A model generated the notes under the pieces. The model saw only the letters and a list, made by a program, of their open reading frames with translations, made no database searches and had not been told where the DNA came from. From DTU015 sp012837895 (GTDB taxonomy: Bacteria; Bacillota; Sulfobacillia; Fermentithermobacillales; Fermentithermobacillaceae), in NCBI GenBank assembly GCA_050952085.1, contig JBMNKH010000003.1:124001-188000 (forward strand): 64,000 bases of DNA, given 5' to 3'. Positions 8,702-17,403 of this stretch are shown in pieces (within the stretch, counting starts at the first letter, position 1; each line of letters begins with the position of its first letter). A program made the position numbers and the translations under genes.

Positions 8702-9014
8702 ACTGGCATACCAATTTTAGCACGGGTTCGGGCAGTTAACAAGTGTTAATGGCGTTGGTTTGGGCGGCGCTCATCTTAGCGCAAAGCCAGGGTCCGGGCA
8801 GTTAAGGGGCCTTGGTATTCTGGCCTGCTACCGGCCCTAGTGGTGTTGTCACCCTGTAAGCGGAAAGAGAAAATGTCACCATCATTGACTGGCTTCCCCT
8901 CATGTAAAGACGAAGCGGTTTGTCGTACTTGAGTCCTGTGGTTTCGTACTTCATAGTAGAATAGAATCCAGAGGACAGCCGTGTTTCACCTGGAGGAAGA
9001 AGGGATGTGTCGCC
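8702..9014. other. Interval without a secure gene
   Basis: No supported gene on the plus strand. On the minus strand an open frame (8802-9098) has a protein-like composition in its part outside the next gene (for example TLLPPGETRL-like and KYDKPLRLYMRGSQSMMVTF), which might be a remnant of a secreted protein, but it lacks a clear ribosome binding site and its 5' part overlaps the radical SAM gene, so I do not call it. Confidence 0.4.
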
Positions 9015-10493
9015 ATGCTGCGGATCCGTATTGGTGAGCTGAAACTCCACTTGAGGAGAGAGGCAGATGATACAGGTGTTCTGATAATCAACGCTCAAGC
9101 TGCCTTATTCCTGGACCGGGTAGCCAGCGCATATTACGAGGCGTTTTTCGATGAGTTCGGAAAACTGGCCAGTAGACTTGGCGCAGGAGAGGACACTGCC
9201 GGTGGACCTATACCATCGGAGCCTCAAAGCTTATCTCCTTTGGCCAGGATTTTCGGAAAAATATCCGATGCGGCATTGGACTCAACGGATATCTCAAATC
9301 CGCGGGAGGTTGGCATGGCGCTTGCACCCAAGGTGATTCAGAGGATAAGGCGGAAGTTCAGGGTAGATGCGGAACAAGCTGCCGCCGATTGGGAAAGGTT
9401 ATGGGGTTCGGTGCTGGCTGTGGCTGAGGGCGGCATGTGCCCGTTTTCAGATTTCGAGGTTAGGCGCATAGCTCCGCTGTCAGTTGAACTTAAGGCACCT
9501 TACAGGTGCGACCTCATCCTCACATACAGGTGCCAAAATGACTGTGCCCACTGTTACGCAGGCGGGCCTCACGTCACGAACGAGATTTCTACAGAATCGT
9601 GGAAACAGATCATCGACCGGTTGGCTGACTGGGGAGTTCCCACAGTAGTTTTTACCGGTGGCGAGCCTTTGCTATATGGTAGCATCGTGCAACTGGTCCG
9701 GCATGCAGAAGACAAAGGGCTGATCACCGGGCTTATCACCAACGGCAGGCTTCTCACTGAGCCAAAGGTCAACGAGCTGGCAGACGCAGGGTTGGATTTT
9801 GCCCAGGTCACCCTAGAATCGGTTGACCCCGGAATCCACGACAAGATGGTCGGGGTAGCGGGTGCCTGGGCTGAAGCGGTAGACGGCATAAGAAACGCTG
9901 CATCCAAGATATACACCACTACGAATACCACGATAACCAAGGACAACGCAGATACGGTCCTTGAGACTATAAGATTCGTTAAATCCCTTGGCGTGGAGAA
10001 ATTCGGTCTGAATGCCCTGATACGTTCCAGGCGCGGGGTGTCTCATGAGGGGGTTGAACTCCCGGAGCTAAAATCTCTCATTGAGGAAGTGATTAGGGTA
10101 TCCGCTGACGAGGATTTCCCATTCATCTGGTACACGCCGACTTGCTACAAGGAGCTAAACCCTGTGGCGCTCGCCCTGGGCGTTAAGACCTGTTCGGCTG
10201 CCAGCACTGTGATGGCCATTGAGCCCGATGGGAATGTCATGCCCTGCCAGTCGTATTACAAATCCATTGGAAATGCCCTTATAGGTGAGTTCCCCGACAT
10301 TTGGAACCATCCTCTAGCTAGAGCCCTCAGAAACCGGAGAGAGCCCGGGGTTATGGAGCATCCGGGTTTTCCTGCGCTCCCTGAAGAATGCGTGTCATGC
10401 GAGGAACTCAGCTTATGCGGCGGAGCTTGTCCGTTAGAACGTGCGCTCGGATTAGAACATGCGCTCGGAGCAGATGGGAGCAGATGCAGGTAG
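9015..10493 (+). CDS. Radical SAM/SPASM protein with PqqD-like N terminus
   Basis: A 492-residue S-adenosylmethionine radical enzyme. The radical SAM cluster motif is CQNDCAHC (Cys173, Cys177, Cys180), followed by FTGGEPLLY, the usual SAM-binding GGEP. The C-terminal region (about 390-475) has the SPASM pattern CSAASTVMAIEPDGNVMPC and CVSCEELSLCGGAC, which binds auxiliary [4Fe-4S] clusters. Residues 1-45 (GVLIINAQAALFLDRVASAY) resemble the small PqqD-like peptide-recognition fold. Such enzymes modify ribosomal peptides or mature cofactors or enzymes; no precursor peptide is evident nearby. The last residues (LERALGLEHALGADGSRCR) run into degenerate repeats, so the C terminus may have been extended by repeat growth. 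Start ATG 9015; AAGGGATG lies upstream. Confidence 0.85.
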   Translation: MLRIRIGELKLHLRREADDTGVLIINAQAALFLDRVASAYYEAFFDEFGKLASRLGAGEDTAGGPIPSEPQSLSPLARIFGKISDAALDSTDISNPREVGMALAPKVIQRIRRKFRVDAEQAAADWERLWGSVLAVAEGGMCPFSDFEVRRIAPLSVELKAPYRCDLILTYRCQNDCAHCYAGGPHVTNEISTESWKQIIDRLADWGVPTVVFTGGEPLLYGSIVQLVRHAEDKGLITGLITNGRLLTEPKVNELADAGLDFAQVTLESVDPGIHDKMVGVAGAWAEAVDGIRNAASKIYTTTNTTITKDNADTVLETIRFVKSLGVEKFGLNALIRSRRGVSHEGVELPELKSLIEEVIRVSADEDFPFIWYTPTCYKELNPVALALGVKTCSAASTVMAIEPDGNVMPCQSYYKSIGNALIGEFPDIWNHPLARALRNRREPGVMEHPGFPALPEECVSCEELSLCGGACPLERALGLEHALGADGSRCR

Positions 10494-10725
10494 GGAGTAG
10501 ATGCGCTCACAGTGTCGGCGTATGCACTAGGCATGTTTGAGCATGGAGTAGATGCGTGCAGGATGCAGGTGTAGGCAGGGAGGGGCGTGTGCAGGGAGTC
10601 AAGCTTGTCAAGCGAACGGGCACATGCACGGAGCGCAGGCTTTGTTAAGGGACCGGGCGCATGCAGGGAACAGCCTTGGGTAGGAGCAGGCGCTTGGTTT
10701 CGGCACTTCCCGTAGCCCTCCGCAG
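10438..10725. repeat. Degenerate short repeats downstream of the radical SAM gene
   Basis: Imperfect repeats of the type GGAGYAGATGCR and GCATGCAGGGA recur many times from the last codons of the radical SAM gene to about 10725. No gene or clear terminator is visible in the 10494-10736 gap. Confidence 0.55.
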
Positions 10726-10736
10726 CGCCAAAAAGT

Positions 10737-11051
10737 TCACAGGTAGCGGTACAGCAACCATATCTGTAACAGCAGCATTGCCGGTACTCTCAACCTGAAA
10801 TTCAAGTGCCTGGTCTTATGACGGAAGCTCAGCATGCCAGCCAATATGCCTAAGCTGCCTCCTGTAAGTGCTAACGCAAAGAGCGTTCTTTCAGGTATAC
10901 GCCGGCCGCCCCGGATAGCTTGAAGCTTGTCGTAGCCCATCAATATGCAGGCAAGCACATTGTAAGCGGCAAGGAACCACACAAGGAGCTGCACCGGATG
11001 GAGCGGCCCACCCGCTTGAGAACAGACAGCAGTCAAGTGAGTTATGTGCAT
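10737..11051 (-). CDS. DUF1294 small membrane protein
   Basis: A 104-residue protein with about three membrane segments. The DUF1294 signature is clear: GYDKLQAIRGGRRIPERTLF followed by a glycine-rich helix and SFRHKTRHLNFRLRVP. The biochemical role of the family is unknown. The ATG at 11051 is preceded by AGGAGG with 6-nt spacing, and that site is encoded inside the last codons of the upstream DUF2207 gene, whose stop lies 10 nt into this gene, so the two are probably co-translated. A longer frame back to 11108 would be cysteine/leucine-rich repeat translated out of frame and is rejected. Confidence 0.85.
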   Translation of the reverse strand: MHITHLTAVCSQAGGPLHPVQLLVWFLAAYNVLACILMGYDKLQAIRGGRRIPERTLFALALTGGSLGILAGMLSFRHKTRHLNFRLRVPAMLLLQIWLLYRYL

Positions 11052-12868
11052 CCCCCGCCTCCTGCACAAGCGCAAGCACAGGCGCAGGAAACACAGGCGC
11101 AAGCACATGCGCAGCTGGGAGGGGTGAATCCTCCCCGGCTGCTGGTCCTGCTTTCCTTGCCGCCGAAAATGGCTCTTCCGGGCACAGGTCTTGCAGGGGT
11201 GAACACTGATTCAGTGATCTCCCTGTATTTCTCTTCATTACCCTGAATTATTCCACTCGAAATACCCGAGAATGAGCTGTGCATCATCGGCCACCAGTAG
11301 AAGCCGGGATATGGCGTAAAGTACGGAAAGCCGAGAAACCACCAATGTGGATACCAAGATGCTTGTTGCTGGCTTTCGTCAAACATGCTTTCCGCTGCTT
11401 TGAACTGTTCTTCGTCCTGAATGAGCCACAGGAGATTCCTGTCCAAGGCCTCAAGTTTAAACTCCGGTGTCTTGGCATCCTTGACTTCAGCCCATAGTCT
11501 CGCTATGAGGCCGCGGTAGAACTCCTCTGTATCTTTCCGGCAGTATGGTTTCATCTTTTCTCTTACGGAGGCAGCCAGGTACCGGAAAACAGCTACGAGC
11601 TTGGTCTGGTCGAGTTCTCCTGTTGCCCGGTCAACCGCATCTACGAAAAGCCTTTCTACTTCAGACAGATCACTTTCATCCCGGACAGAAAGTATCAATG
11701 GAGTGGCAGAGGTCACTTGTAGCTTCCCTTTCTTTATGAGGGAAAAGAGCAGTAGGGTCATAGTCTTCTCCGGGGGTTGCCTGAGAAGAACGGACACTTC
11801 CGCCGGAGACAGGGTTTCGTTGACACCAATTCCCTCCATGCTTATGCTGGGCGGCGTGTACTCTTCCCGCCGGCTCCTGGATATGCCTACTGCAAACAGT
11901 ATTGCAGCTACTACAGCAAACGAAACAAAGGCTATTTCAATGTCAGTAGTGTGACCTGGCCCAGGCATTCTGGGCGAAGGAAATTCCCCAGGCGGAATCA
12001 CTGGCGTAGGCTTTTGTTTTACCGGAAGCGTCACATATTTATCCGGAAACCCGATATTAATCGATACCTTTTCGTTGGGAGCGAGATTCTCAAAATGCCA
12101 GGTAACTACATAGGCGCCTGATTCAGTTTGGGCGATTCCGTCCCATTCCCTGGTGCCTGTCTTTATTTCGTCCTTCTCTACGCCACCTGGCAAGATTACT
12201 GCTATATCCTGCACAGCGACTTCAGATGACCACCATCCAGGGATATATTTCATCGTGGCATATCCTTCGTTTTGTGAATCAGGGAATACAAACTCAGGGA
12301 TAACCGCTTCAACGGTGAATCCCTTTGAGGTGCCCGGTTTGATTGGGTCGAATCCGCTTAGTATCAGGGTATAGTCTCCTCCAGATATCCGGGTTTCGAA
12401 GGGCACGCTGTTCCCGTTACCGTCGGTCACTGATGATACTGCGGTCCTTGAGGTGGGCAGCCCTATCCAAATCCCAGTTCCTGTGTCAGAAGAGTCTTGA
12501 GAAACAGCAAACTCGAAGTAGCGGATGAGATCGACTGAGCCGTCTTCGTTGATGGTGAGCTGGTCTTGCTGTTTCGGAATGGTATATCTGAAAGCTCCAA
12601 ATGCGATACCTGGGAACACAGCCAAGGAAAGCATAACAATGGCCAGTGTAACCGCTGATACAAAGGCGAGCCAGGGTAGTCTTGATGACTTGCTGGCCCC
12701 GTCTAGTCTCTTAGTGGAACCGGTTGGTCTGTGGAGGCGGGTCTGTTCTTGGAAACAGGACTGTTCTTGAAAACCGGTGACTGGCTGGAAACCGGTGTGT
12801 TTCTGCAAACCCGTATGTCTCTGGAAACCGATCTGTCTCCTGAACTGAGGTCTAAGTCTTAGTTTCAT
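11042..12868 (-). CDS. DUF2207 predicted membrane protein with repetitive termini
   Basis: A 608-residue protein matching the DUF2207 layout: an N-terminal hydrophobic segment, an extracytoplasmic beta-rich domain (DQLTINEDGSVDLIRYFEF; WIGLPTSRTAVSSV), a second membrane helix (IEIAFVSFAVVAAILFAVGI), then a cytoplasmic domain with a winged-helix-like part (LSPAEVSVLLRQPPEKTM). Function unknown. Both ends are odd. Residues 7-48 are imperfect 6-residue repeats (such as HTGLQKHTGFQ) encoded by ~18-bp DNA repeats at 12720-12850. The last 25 residues are almost pure Cys/Ala (CACACACAGGGGCT), encoded by near-6-bp repeats at 11045-11110. Start ATG 12868 has GAGGAGGGAC upstream. Confidence 0.8.
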   Translation of the reverse strand: MKLRLRPQFRRQIGFQRHTGLQKHTGFQPVTGFQEQSCFQEQTRLHRPTGSTKRLDGASKSSRLPWLAFVSAVTLAIVMLSLAVFPGIAFGAFRYTIPKQQDQLTINEDGSVDLIRYFEFAVSQDSSDTGTGIWIGLPTSRTAVSSVTDGNGNSVPFETRISGGDYTLILSGFDPIKPGTSKGFTVEAVIPEFVFPDSQNEGYATMKYIPGWWSSEVAVQDIAVILPGGVEKDEIKTGTREWDGIAQTESGAYVVTWHFENLAPNEKVSINIGFPDKYVTLPVKQKPTPVIPPGEFPSPRMPGPGHTTDIEIAFVSFAVVAAILFAVGISRSRREEYTPPSISMEGIGVNETLSPAEVSVLLRQPPEKTMTLLLFSLIKKGKLQVTSATPLILSVRDESDLSEVERLFVDAVDRATGELDQTKLVAVFRYLAASVREKMKPYCRKDTEEFYRGLIARLWAEVKDAKTPEFKLEALDRNLLWLIQDEEQFKAAESMFDESQQQASWYPHWWFLGFPYFTPYPGFYWWPMMHSSFSGISSGIIQGNEEKYREITESVFTPARPVPGRAIFGGKESRTSSRGGFTPPSCACACACVSCACACACAGGGGCT

Positions 12869-13179
12869 GGCGTCCCTCCTCTGACTGGGATGACCCGTCG
12901 TATTTGTGAAGCACATGGCTCCATCACGAGTACATGAGTAGGACCGCAGAAAACTTGCTTTGCTGGGTCATTACTTGATAAGTCATCATTTGACAAGCTA
13001 TCATAGGTATGCCTTTACAAGGTCTGCCTTCATGAATGTGCCGTCGTACATGATTACGCCACTTTCATCATATTGTAACACCCTTGAGCTTAGTTACACA
13101 GCGTTCTTGCAGAAGGAAAACCGGCGAGGTGGGAGAGGCCCTTCAGTCCCCTTCAGTCCTTTCTGCGGGTTAACAATAA
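12869..13179. other. Gene-free interval before the second palindrome array
   Basis: No convincing coding frame on either strand. A weak promoter-like pair TTGATA (12975-12980) and TATCAT, 18 nt apart, is visible on the plus strand but unsupported by anything else. The interval leads into the family A array. Confidence 0.3.
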
Positions 13180-13417
13180 GGATGGTACACTACGTGTACC
13201 ATTCCGCCAAGTTTTCGCGTTGCGGCAGTCGCAAACGGTGCACCCGGTACACCATTCTGTGCGGTTTTGGTGTTGCAGATGATGAAAACGGTGTATCACG
13301 TGCGCCATTTTGGAGAACTTCTGCGTTACGGCAATTGAAAACGGTGCACCTGGTACACCATTTTGTGCGGTTATGGCTCTACGGGAATTTCAAATGGTGC
13401 ACTACATAGACCATCCC
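13180..13417. repeat. Tandem array of five palindromes, ~53-bp period (family A, locus 2)
   Basis: Five diverged members of the array seen at 1320-1713 start near 13180, 13233, 13284, 13338 and 13391, again 51-54 bp apart. Cores include GATGGTACAC / GTGTACCATT and AAAACGGTGCACC / GGTACACCATTTT. Spacers differ from those of locus 1 but keep length and elements such as TGTGCGGTTTTGG and TGTGCGGTTATGG. The array lies about 200 bp upstream of the HypD activase gene. Confidence 0.85.
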
Positions 13418-13622
13418 GCCCGCAAGTTACCAAGCTACGTGTCGCCTCTTGCAGATCATGGTATTATATAAGAAACACCTATTCAAAACCAAGAAGATTA
13501 CAGACAATCAGCAGAAGAACAGATGCCAAGCATTGCGTGGGTTTTGTACACTTCTAAGCAGCAATCATCGCACAACCACATCCACTCAATCCGGGCAGAA
13601 GCTTGAGTGCGAGGCGATACAA

Positions 13623-14855
13623 ATGAAGCAAGGACTTGTATTCAACGTTCAGAAATATTCGGTCCACGACGGCCCAGGTATTCGGACCACAGTGTTCCTA
13701 AAAGGTTGCCCGTTGAGGTGCAAATGGTGCCACAACCCTGAAGGCCTTTCCAGTGAGCCCGAACTCGTTACCTTTCAGTCCAGGTGCCTAGGTTGCGGCA
13801 TTTGTGTCCAGGTGTGTCCAAAGGGTGCCATATGGTTGTCATCTCTGAACTCAGGAGATTCGCAAAGTGTCCCGGATGCTCCGGGTGGCCCGCATGCTCC
13901 GGATAACCCGGATACCCCCGATACCCCGGACACCCCTGATGCTCCGGATGCTCCGAATGTCCCGGGTGTTCAGGATGCCCCGCATAGTCTGGATGCCCCG
14001 GACACCTCTGATGCTCCGGATGTCCCGCATGCACCGGATACCCCGAGTGTCCCGGGTGCTCAGGACACCCCGGACGTTCCGCATAGCCCGCATGCTCAGG
14101 GTGCTGCGGATGTCCCCGATGCCCAGGGAGTCACCCGTGCCACAGCTAACACAGATGCACCTGGTACCACCAAGCGAGTTGCCGTAACCGACCGGGGAAA
14201 ATGCAACGTCTGCGGGAAGTGTGCAGATCTTTGCCCTACACAGGCAAGGGAGATAACCGGCAAACTTGTCACTCCAGACTGGGTCATAGAGCAGGTGCTC
14301 AAAGACCGAGTGTTCTACGAACAGTCCGGAGGAGGGGTCACGTTTTCAGGCGGAGAACCCCTAATGCAGCCTGAGTTCCTGTTGGAACTGCTCAAACGGT
14401 GCAAAGCAGAAGGGATACACACAGCAGTAGACACATCAGGATACGTCCCATGGGAATCAATAGAACAAGTAGCGCCTTTCACAGATCTATTCCTCTATGA
14501 CATCAAGATGATGGACCCTGCCAGGCACATGGAATACACAGGGGTTTCCAACGGACTCATACTTGATAATCTGGCGGGATTGTCCAAGATTCACAACGCG
14601 ATCATCGCACGGATACCAGTAATTCCCGGAGTCAACGATGACGCAAGCAATATCGAAAGTACCGGAGAACTACTGGCGCAGCTGGGAATCATGCAGGCAA
14701 GTATCTTGCCATACCATGATATCGGTTCAGATAAGTACGGCAGGCTTGGAAAGCACTATGCGCTTGGAGATACAGCCAAGCCGTCCGATGAGGCCATGTC
14801 AAGTATAAAGGAAATATTAGAGCGGTTCAGACTCAGCGTGAAGATAGGAGGGTGA
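13623..14855 (+). CDS. Glycyl radical enzyme activase for HypD, with a ~100-residue repetitive insert
   Basis: Installs the glycyl radical on the adjacent HypD using SAM. The radical SAM motif is CPLRCKWC (Cys29, Cys33, Cys36) in the activase context VHDGPGIRTTVFLKG; a ferredoxin-like insertion carries two [4Fe-4S] motifs (Cys55/58/61/65 and Cys194/197/200/204), as in known activases. SAM-binding SGGEP follows. What is unusual is the distance between the two cluster motifs: about 100 residues (82-183) of Pro/Asp/Ala/His-rich repeats (for example DTPDTPDTPDAPDAP), where relatives have a short linker. I chose ATG 13623 (GAGG 8 nt upstream, and it aligns with family N termini); the frame is open further upstream. 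The stop overlaps the hypD start (GTGA). Confidence 0.92.
   Translation: MKQGLVFNVQKYSVHDGPGIRTTVFLKGCPLRCKWCHNPEGLSSEPELVTFQSRCLGCGICVQVCPKGAIWLSSLNSGDSQSVPDAPGGPHAPDNPDTPDTPDTPDAPDAPNVPGVQDAPHSLDAPDTSDAPDVPHAPDTPSVPGAQDTPDVPHSPHAQGAADVPDAQGVTRATANTDAPGTTKRVAVTDRGKCNVCGKCADLCPTQAREITGKLVTPDWVIEQVLKDRVFYEQSGGGVTFSGGEPLMQPEFLLELLKRCKAEGIHTAVDTSGYVPWESIEQVAPFTDLFLYDIKMMDPARHMEYTGVSNGLILDNLAGLSKIHNAIIARIPVIPGVNDDASNIESTGELLAQLGIMQASILPYHDIGSDKYGRLGKHYALGDTAKPSDEAMSSIKEILERFRLSVKIGG
13866..14171. repeat. In-frame 9/18-bp degenerate repeat inside the activase gene
   Basis: About 30 imperfect copies of 9-bp units of the type CCGGATGCY or CCGGACACC. All changes keep the reading frame, and the plus-strand product is Pro-Asp-Ala-rich. 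Confidence 0.85.
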
Positions 14856-17227
14856 ACATAACGACCATGACTGAGAGAGTCTCGAAGCTAAGAACTGAGA
14901 GCCTTGAAGCAGTGCCTACCATTTCCATGGAACGGGCACAGTTGGTTACGCACGTGTACAAGCAGTATGAAGGTAAGGTATCCATACCTGTGCTGCGGGC
15001 GCTTACGTTCAAGGAATTAATGGAGAAAAAGCAGGTATACATAGGAGAAGATGAAATCATAGTCGGAGAACGCGGCCCTGCACCAAAGGCAACCCCCACA
15101 TATCCCGAGGTTTGTTGTCATACTCTCGAAGACTTAGACGTAATCGACAGCAGGGAAAAAGTATTCTTCAAGGTGGGCGCGGCTGAAAAAGCGATCCAGC
15201 AGGATGAGATAATACCGTTCTGGAACGAGCGCTCCATGCGTCACAAAATATTCAGTCAAATGACCCAGGAGTGGAAAGACTGTTACGAAGCAGGCCTCTT
15301 TACCGAGTTCATGGAGCAGAGGGCACCGGGACATACAGTCGCTGATGGGAAGATCTACCAGGAAGGTTTCCTCGGTTTCAAGCAAGACATAGAGGAAGCC
15401 CTGGCTAAACTGGATTTCATCAACGACCCTGAGGCGCTGGACAAGAGTGAGCAGCTCAAAGCTATGAGCATTTGCTGCGACGCCTTAATCAGGTACGCCC
15501 GACGTCATGCTGAAAAAGCTCTCGAACTGGCTGAAAACGAACCCGACCCTAAGAGCAAGCAAGAACTCCTGAAAATAGCTGAGGTTTGCAAGCACGTTCC
15601 AGCCAACCCACCCAGGACCTTCCATGAAGCCATCCAGATGTACTGGTTTGTCCATATAGGAGTCATCACAGAACTCAATACCTGGGATTCATTCAGCCCA
15701 GGCAGGCTTGACCAGCATCTTTACCCGTTCTATAAGAAAGAGATCGAGGCGGGTACTCTGACCAGGGAGGAAGCGAAAGAGCTTCTCCAGTGCCTGTGGG
15801 TGAAATTCCACAATCACCCTGCGCCGCCCAAGGTAGGGATTACACTCGAGGAAAGCGGTACCTACACTGACTTTGCCGCTATCAATCACGGCGGCCTTAC
15901 GCCCGACGGACAAGACGCCGTGAATGACGTTACCTATTTGTTACTAGACGTAGTAGATGAAATGCGCCTGGTCCAGCCCAGCGCCAACATCCAACTCAGC
16001 CAGAAGAACCCTGACAGGTTCGTGAAGCGGGCCTTGGAGATTGTAAGGAAAGGTTGGGGACAGCCGTCGATCTTTAACGCTGACATGGTAGTCCAGGAGT
16101 TGCTCCGCCAGGGCAAAGCAATCGAAGATGCCAGGCAAGGTGGTACAAGCGGATGCGTTGAAACAGGTGCGTTTGGCAAGGAAGCTTACATCCTGACGGG
16201 GTACTTCAACTTGACCAAGATACTTGAAATAACCTTGAACAATGGCAAGGACCCGCGGACAGGCAAGCAGATCGGCATTGAAACAGGGGACCCCACCAAG
16301 TTCCAATCCTTCGAACAACTCATGGAAGCTTTCGAGAAGCAAGTCAAGCACTTCGTAGGGATCAAGATGAGAGGCAACCATGTGATCGAGAAACTGTGGG
16401 CCCAGTATTTGCCGGCTCCTTTCTTGTCAATCATTGTGAGCGACTGCATTGAGAAGGGCAAAGACTACAACGCAGGTGGAGCAAGGTACAACACCAGGTA
16501 TATCCAAGGTGTGGGCACAGGCAGCATTACCGACAGCCTGTCAGCAATCAAATATCACGTCTTTGAGAAGAAGACCGTTTCCATGGCACAGTTGCTCGAA
16601 GCCCTCAAGTCCAACTTTGAGGGCCATGAACTCCTGCGTCAGTACCTATTGAACCAGACTCCGAAATACGGAAACGACGATGATTTCGCCGATGATATCA
16701 TGAAGCAGGTCTTCGACATCTACTACAATGCGGTCAACGGACGCAAGAGCCCGACAGGCGCCACGTACAGAATAAACATGCTGCCTACCACGTGCCATGT
16801 GTACTTCGGATCGGTAATAGGAGCAACCCCTGACGGAAGGCTCGCGAGCCAGCCGCTGTCAGAGGGAATCTCGCCGGTTCAAGGCGCAGACAAGTACGGG
16901 CCCACTGCGGTCATTAAGTCATGTTCCAAGATGGACCATGTGAAGACAGGCGGGACCTTGCTCAACCAGAAATTCAGCCCGAAGCTGCTGGAAGGCCAGG
17001 AGGGCATAGATAACCTGACTGCTCTTGTACGGTCCTACTTCCGGTTGGGGGGCCATCACATCCAGTTTAACGTGATTAGCGCCGATACCTTGCGTGAAGC
17101 ACAGAAACGTCCTGAAGAGTACAAGAACCTTATCGTTAGGGTTGCGGGGTACAGCGATTACTTCAACGACCTTAGCAAGTCACTTCAGGATGAAATCATT
17201 GCCCGGACTGAGCATGAGAATTTCTGA
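14852..17227 (+). CDS. hypD: trans-4-hydroxy-L-proline dehydratase (glycyl radical enzyme)
   Basis: Dehydrates 4-hydroxyproline to 1-pyrroline-5-carboxylate, which can be reduced to proline. The 791-residue sequence matches clostridial HypD from end to end as I remember it. Numbering is offset by one from Clostridioides difficile HypD: the key residues reported there appear here as His161 (RAPGHT), Asp279 (TWDSFSPGRLDQ), Cys435 and Glu437 (GTSGCVETG) and the radical Gly766 (RVAGYS). This pattern separates it from pyruvate formate-lyase or glycerol dehydratase. Start: GTG 14852 overlaps the activase stop but AGGAGG (14846-14851) abuts it; an in-frame ATA (14858) has ideal 6-nt spacing; ATG 14867 is 15 nt away. 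Followed by a terminator, although proline dehydrogenase genes continue beyond. Confidence 0.95.
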   Translation: MNITTMTERVSKLRTESLEAVPTISMERAQLVTHVYKQYEGKVSIPVLRALTFKELMEKKQVYIGEDEIIVGERGPAPKATPTYPEVCCHTLEDLDVIDSREKVFFKVGAAEKAIQQDEIIPFWNERSMRHKIFSQMTQEWKDCYEAGLFTEFMEQRAPGHTVADGKIYQEGFLGFKQDIEEALAKLDFINDPEALDKSEQLKAMSICCDALIRYARRHAEKALELAENEPDPKSKQELLKIAEVCKHVPANPPRTFHEAIQMYWFVHIGVITELNTWDSFSPGRLDQHLYPFYKKEIEAGTLTREEAKELLQCLWVKFHNHPAPPKVGITLEESGTYTDFAAINHGGLTPDGQDAVNDVTYLLLDVVDEMRLVQPSANIQLSQKNPDRFVKRALEIVRKGWGQPSIFNADMVVQELLRQGKAIEDARQGGTSGCVETGAFGKEAYILTGYFNLTKILEITLNNGKDPRTGKQIGIETGDPTKFQSFEQLMEAFEKQVKHFVGIKMRGNHVIEKLWAQYLPAPFLSIIVSDCIEKGKDYNAGGARYNTRYIQGVGTGSITDSLSAIKYHVFEKKTVSMAQLLEALKSNFEGHELLRQYLLNQTPKYGNDDDFADDIMKQVFDIYYNAVNGRKSPTGATYRINMLPTTCHVYFGSVIGATPDGRLASQPLSEGISPVQGADKYGPTAVIKSCSKMDHVKTGGTLLNQKFSPKLLEGQEGIDNLTALVRSYFRLGGHHIQFNVISADTLREAQKRPEEYKNLIVRVAGYSDYFNDLSKSLQDEIIARTEHENF

Positions 17228-17231
17228 AGTG

Positions 17232-17311
17232 GCCTCAGATTATGTGACCCAGTCTGAGGTGATGTGACATAGTCAGAGTGACGTGACCTAGTCTGAGACG
17301 ACGTGTGACCT
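17232..17311. repeat. ~20-bp degenerate tandem repeat after hypD
   Basis: About four copies of a unit like CTGAGGTGATGTGACCTAGT directly after the hypD stop, before the terminator. Noncoding. Confidence 0.7.
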
Positions 17312-17346
17312 GATTACTAGAACGTATTGACGACGATATCGGACGG

Positions 17347-17403
17347 CAGCGGCAGCCGGGAATAGCTTTCGAAGGAAGTGTATCCCTTGCTGCCGCTGTT
17401 TTT
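17347..17403 (+). terminator. Rho-independent terminator after hypD
   Basis: A 10-bp stem CAGCGGCAGC (17347-17356) / GCTGCCGCTG (17389-17398), with an inner GGGATA-type pairing, is followed by TTTTT. Read-through or a separate promoter must serve the dehydrogenase genes that follow. Confidence 0.8.

Noticed and set aside
8802..9098. Minus-strand frame with a plausible-looking protein sequence
   Set aside because: Overlaps the radical SAM start, lacks a ribosome binding site, and I cannot assign a family; kept only as a note in the gap description.
12960..13409. 149-aa frame upstream of the HypD activase
   Set aside because: Its second half is the palindromic array and its start has no ribosome binding site.
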